A DNA stretch of 64,000 nucleotides from Bradyrhizobium yuanmingense (GTDB lineage Bacteria > Pseudomonadota > Alphaproteobacteria > Rhizobiales > Xanthobacteraceae): NCBI RefSeq assembly GCF_900094575.1, contig NZ_FMAE01000001.1, forward strand, positions 1 through 64,000, in the 5' to 3' direction. The notes under the pieces were generated by a model, which worked only from the letters and a program-made list of their open reading frames with translations, had not been told where the DNA came from and ran no database searches. Positions 61,461-64,000 of the stretch are shown here, piece after piece. Every line of letters starts with the position of its first letter. Position 1 is the stretch's first letter. Made by a program: the position numbers and the translations under genes.

Positions 61461-62834
61461 ATGACCTCCCAGCATGACAAAACCTCGGTCGCGGCCATCT
61501 CGATCTTCGCCAGCGGCGGCATGGCGGCGGCCAAGTTCGCGGTCGGGATCGCGATCGGCTCGCTGGCGCTGATCTCGGAAGCCCTGCATTCCCTGATCGA
61601 CCTGGTTGCGACCATCATCACCTGGGCGGTGGTGCGGGTGTCCGACAAGCCCGCCGACGAGGAGCACCATTACGGCCACGGCAAGCTGGAAAGCATCTCC
61701 GCGCTCGGCGTCACCGCCCTGCTCTACGTGCTGGCCGGGGGCATCCTGGTCGAGGCCTATAGCCGGCTGCGCGAGGGAACCCCGCCGCCGACCATCTCGG
61801 CCGTGCCGTTCGTGGTGCTGGTGATCGATATCGCCGTCAATCTCTGGCGCGCCCGCGCCCTGCACCATGCCGCGCGGGAGACCAGAAGCCAGGCCTTGGC
61901 GGCCGACGCGCTGCATTTCGCCTCGGACGTGATGGGCTCCTGCGCCGTGATCGTGGGCCTGATCCTGGCTGGGCTCGGCTTCTGGTGGGGCGACACCGCG
62001 GCGGCCGCAGCGGTTGCCGTGATGATCGCAGCGCTCGGCCTGCGCATGGCCGGCTCGACCGTGCAGACGCTGGTCGATCGCGCTCCCGAAGGCGCGCAGG
62101 AGAAGGCCAAAGCGGCGATCCGCAGCGTGCCCGGCGTGATCGACGTCGAACGCTTGCGCGTGCGCATGGTCGGAGCGACCACGTTCATCGACACTATCGC
62201 GAAGGTGCCGCGGACCTATCCGATCGACCGGGTCGAGGACATCAAGCGCAACGCGCAGGCCGCCGTCGCCAAGGCTTTCGGCGATGCCGACCTTACCTTC
62301 GCCGCAGTGCCCGTCGCGCGCGACAACGAGACCGTGCGCGACCGCATCATGGTGATCGCGCGCAATTCCGCCCTCGCCGTCCACCACGTCACGGTGCACG
62401 ATCTCGGCGTCAAGCTGATCGTCAGCATCGACCTCGAGGTCGATGCCAACATGCAGCTCGAGGCCGCGCACGACATCGCCAACACGCTGGAGCGCAACAT
62501 CCAGGAGGAGTTCGGCGAGGACGTCGAGGTCGACGTTCACATCGAGCCGCTGGAACCGGAACTTCCGTTCGGGGTCGATGCCACGCCGGACCGGGTGCGG
62601 ACCATCGCCGCCGCGCTGACGGAATATGCCGCCGGCAGCGAGATCCACGACATCCACAATGTGCGGGTCCGCAACACCGACGCCGGCGAGATCGTCAACT
62701 TCCACTGCCGCGCAACACCGTCGATGAGCGTGATCAAGGTGCACGAGCATGTCGACGCGATCGAGCGTGCGTTGCGGCGCGCGTTCCCGAGCGTGAAGCG
62801 CGTCATCAGCCACGCCGAGCCGCCGCGGGCGTGA
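61461..62834 (+). CDS. Cation diffusion facilitator (zinc/iron/cobalt efflux type) with double C-terminal domain
   Basis: A 457-residue CDF transporter. The six-helix domain covers about residues 10-200; the metal site has His43-xxx-Asp47 (EALHSLIDL) and His152-xxx-Asp156 (ALHFASD), giving two His and two Asp, usual for zinc-type CDF. HHYGHGKLES is the signature loop. The cytoplasmic part holds two dimerisation domains (about residues 205-290 and 300-380) plus a further stretch reaching 457, longer than the ~300 of YiiP. Exports divalent metal in exchange for protons. It could serve with ZigA in zinc homeostasis, though no Zur box precedes it. Confidence 0.92.
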   Translation: MTSQHDKTSVAAISIFASGGMAAAKFAVGIAIGSLALISEALHSLIDLVATIITWAVVRVSDKPADEEHHYGHGKLESISALGVTALLYVLAGGILVEAYSRLREGTPPPTISAVPFVVLVIDIAVNLWRARALHHAARETRSQALAADALHFASDVMGSCAVIVGLILAGLGFWWGDTAAAAAVAVMIAALGLRMAGSTVQTLVDRAPEGAQEKAKAAIRSVPGVIDVERLRVRMVGATTFIDTIAKVPRTYPIDRVEDIKRNAQAAVAKAFGDADLTFAAVPVARDNETVRDRIMVIARNSALAVHHVTVHDLGVKLIVSIDLEVDANMQLEAAHDIANTLERNIQEEFGEDVEVDVHIEPLEPELPFGVDATPDRVRTIAAALTEYAAGSEIHDIHNVRVRNTDAGEIVNFHCRATPSMSVIKVHEHVDAIERALRRAFPSVKRVISHAEPPRA

Positions 62835-63049
62835 TGAAGAATGCGCGACGAGTCACACGTTCTCGTTTCGGACTCGTTGCACCCGTGCCTTTGCGGACGC
62901 GCGACGCACAAACTGCGTGTTGGATAAGAATAATTTCGCGTTAACGATTCGTTGACTCTCGACAGCCCGCGAAAACTGGATTCAAATCGGTGTGATTCGG
63001 AAGTGACGTGGGGCTGCTTCCGGAACTCGTTTTTCAGGGGGCCGAAGGC

Positions 63050-64000
63050 ATGTCGCGTGCAGACGCCGCGAACGCGTGCGTCCAATCCGATTCGATCAAG
63101 GGATTGGCGCAATCGATCGCGAAACCTGCCTATCATCGGCTGTTGATCGCGGAGCCGGCGCTGCGTCGCGCCGTGCCGACGCTCATCATCGCCTTCCTGA
63201 TCACGATCTGCCTCGGTGCCTTCGTGCAGGTGGTCGATCAAACGCGCCAGAAGCGGCTGGTGATCCGACACGACATTTCGGCGCTCGCCGACCTGCTCGC
63301 CGAGCGCATCGACCGCCTCACTTCGGTTCGCCAGGAGCGGCTCAAGACCATCGAGGGCCTGCCGACGCTGCTGCCTGATCTCATTCCGTCCTGGGCCACG
63401 GCCTCGGGCCGGCACGTCATCGTCACCTCCGCCGGCATCGACCGCCGCATCCTCGCGCGCATCCCGGCCGACAGCGACCCGATCGGCAACGACCGCCTGC
63501 TCGATGCGATCACGACCGCGCAGCTGGTCGCGGCGCCGCCACGCGACGCCAACGTCTCCGACCTGACGCTGCCGAGCGGCAACGCGGCGATGGCGACCTC
63601 GCGGCAGATCAAGTCACTGCCCGGCTTCGTCACCGTGATCCAGGAGCGCAACGAGCCGATCTGGGGCTCGGACGCCGCGCTTTCAGTGACGCTGTCGGCG
63701 ACCACGGGCTTCGTCGTCCTGATCCTGGGCTTCGCCTTCCACTGGCAGTCGACCCGCGCCCGCGAAGGCGACCTCATCAACGACGCGGTGCGCGGCCGCA
63801 TCGACACGGCGCTCAACCGCGGCCGCTGCGGGCTGTGGGACTGGGACCTGTCGCGCGGCCGGATCTTCTGGTCGCAGTCGATGTTCTCGATCCTCGGTCT
63901 CGACGGCCGTCACGAACTCCTCACCTTCGGAGAGGTCAATGCGCTGGTGAAGTCCGATGACATCGACCTGTTCGCGATCGCCGACCAGCTCATCTCCGAG
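63050..64000 (+). CDS. PAS-domain sensor (histidine kinase), N-terminal part
   Basis: 317 codons from ATG 63050 run open to the window edge. There are two membrane helices: AVPTLIIAFLITICLGAFVQ near residue 45 and LSATTGFVVLILGFAFHW near 220. They enclose a periplasmic sensor domain with ALADLLAERIDRLTS and ASGRHVIVTSAGIDRRIL. A PAS domain follows (LNRGRCGLWDWDLSRGRIFW, SMFSILGLDGRHELLTFGEV). The kinase core lies outside the window. Similar architecture occurs in Rhizobiales sensor kinases; I infer the kinase part. Confidence 0.8.
   Translation, partial: MSRADAANACVQSDSIKGLAQSIAKPAYHRLLIAEPALRRAVPTLIIAFLITICLGAFVQVVDQTRQKRLVIRHDISALADLLAERIDRLTSVRQERLKTIEGLPTLLPDLIPSWATASGRHVIVTSAGIDRRILARIPADSDPIGNDRLLDAITTAQLVAAPPRDANVSDLTLPSGNAAMATSRQIKSLPGFVTVIQERNEPIWGSDAALSVTLSATTGFVVLILGFAFHWQSTRAREGDLINDAVRGRIDTALNRGRCGLWDWDLSRGRIFWSQSMFSILGLDGRHELLTFGEVNALVKSDDIDLFAIADQLISE

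Overview
The window reads as chromosome of a Bradyrhizobium-like alphaproteobacterium. It has high GC, strongly codon-biased genes, many dispersed intergenic palindromes (for example the GTAGGGTGGGCAAAGC type, seen three times), Omp25/RopB-type porins and a C2/C3-acid catabolic repertoire typical of that genus. This assignment rests on recall of gene families, not on a search. No rRNA, tRNA or CRISPR array was found.

Layout. 1-0.33 kb: end of an IS5-type insertion sequence. 0.47-3.9 kb: YeiH-type exporter, then alanine dehydrogenase diverging from an Lrp/AsnC regulator. 4.0-7.7 kb: three-subunit molybdenum aldehyde oxidase (YagTSR type). 7.8-10.75 kb: PLP-dependent basic amino-acid decarboxylase with a GNAT acetyltransferase. 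11.1-15.6 kb: ornithine-cyclodeaminase-family protein, orphan flagellar-rod-like protein, D-2-hydroxyacid dehydrogenase diverging from a split TPP decarboxylase, VanZ-like protein. 16.1-21.6 kb: gcl-hyi-glxR glyoxylate operon followed by adenine deaminase. 21.7-25.6 kb: tripartite tricarboxylate transporter (TTT) with an IclR regulator. 25.8-32.1 kb: ADP-forming acyl-CoA synthetase diverging from a GntR regulator and the oxalate genes oxc and frc. 32.2-36.2 kb: a degraded mosaic with a Tat-exported globin, a frameshifted ABC receptor gene, a truncated hydrolase, a duplicated gene fragment and a protein with two GrlR-like domains. 36.4-40.7 kb: two outer-membrane barrel genes, one encoding four barrels in a single chain. 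41-47.6 kb: AraC regulator, small secreted proteins, SRPBCC protein, cytochrome c, YegD-type Hsp70, and ZigA under a Zur box. 47.8-55.5 kb: a 45-aa peptide, a second TTT transporter, two OxlT-type MFS carriers and a CBS-pair protein. 55.6-64 kb: ketopantoate-reductase-like and fumarylacetoacetase-like enzymes, small secreted proteins, nitronate monooxygenase, quinone oxidoreductase, CDF efflux protein, and the start of a PAS sensor kinase.

How they fit. The region is a hub for oxalate, glyoxylate and related small acids. The most interesting signal is a 17-bp inverted repeat, TGGCAT-N5-ATRCCA, with identical geometry at two sites between the acyl-CoA synthetase and the GntR/oxc/frc genes. It recurs before the 45-aa peptide (degenerate), the second TTT transporter, both OxlT genes and the CBS protein. 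I infer that the GntR protein at 28.25 kb controls all of these as one oxalate regulon spread over 27 kb. Its membership (a TTT uptake system, a CBS-pair protein and a tiny peptide beside classical oxc/frc/oxlT) is unlike any oxalate system I know of. The second notable object is the 1100-aa, four-barrel outer-membrane protein at 37.4-40.7 kb.
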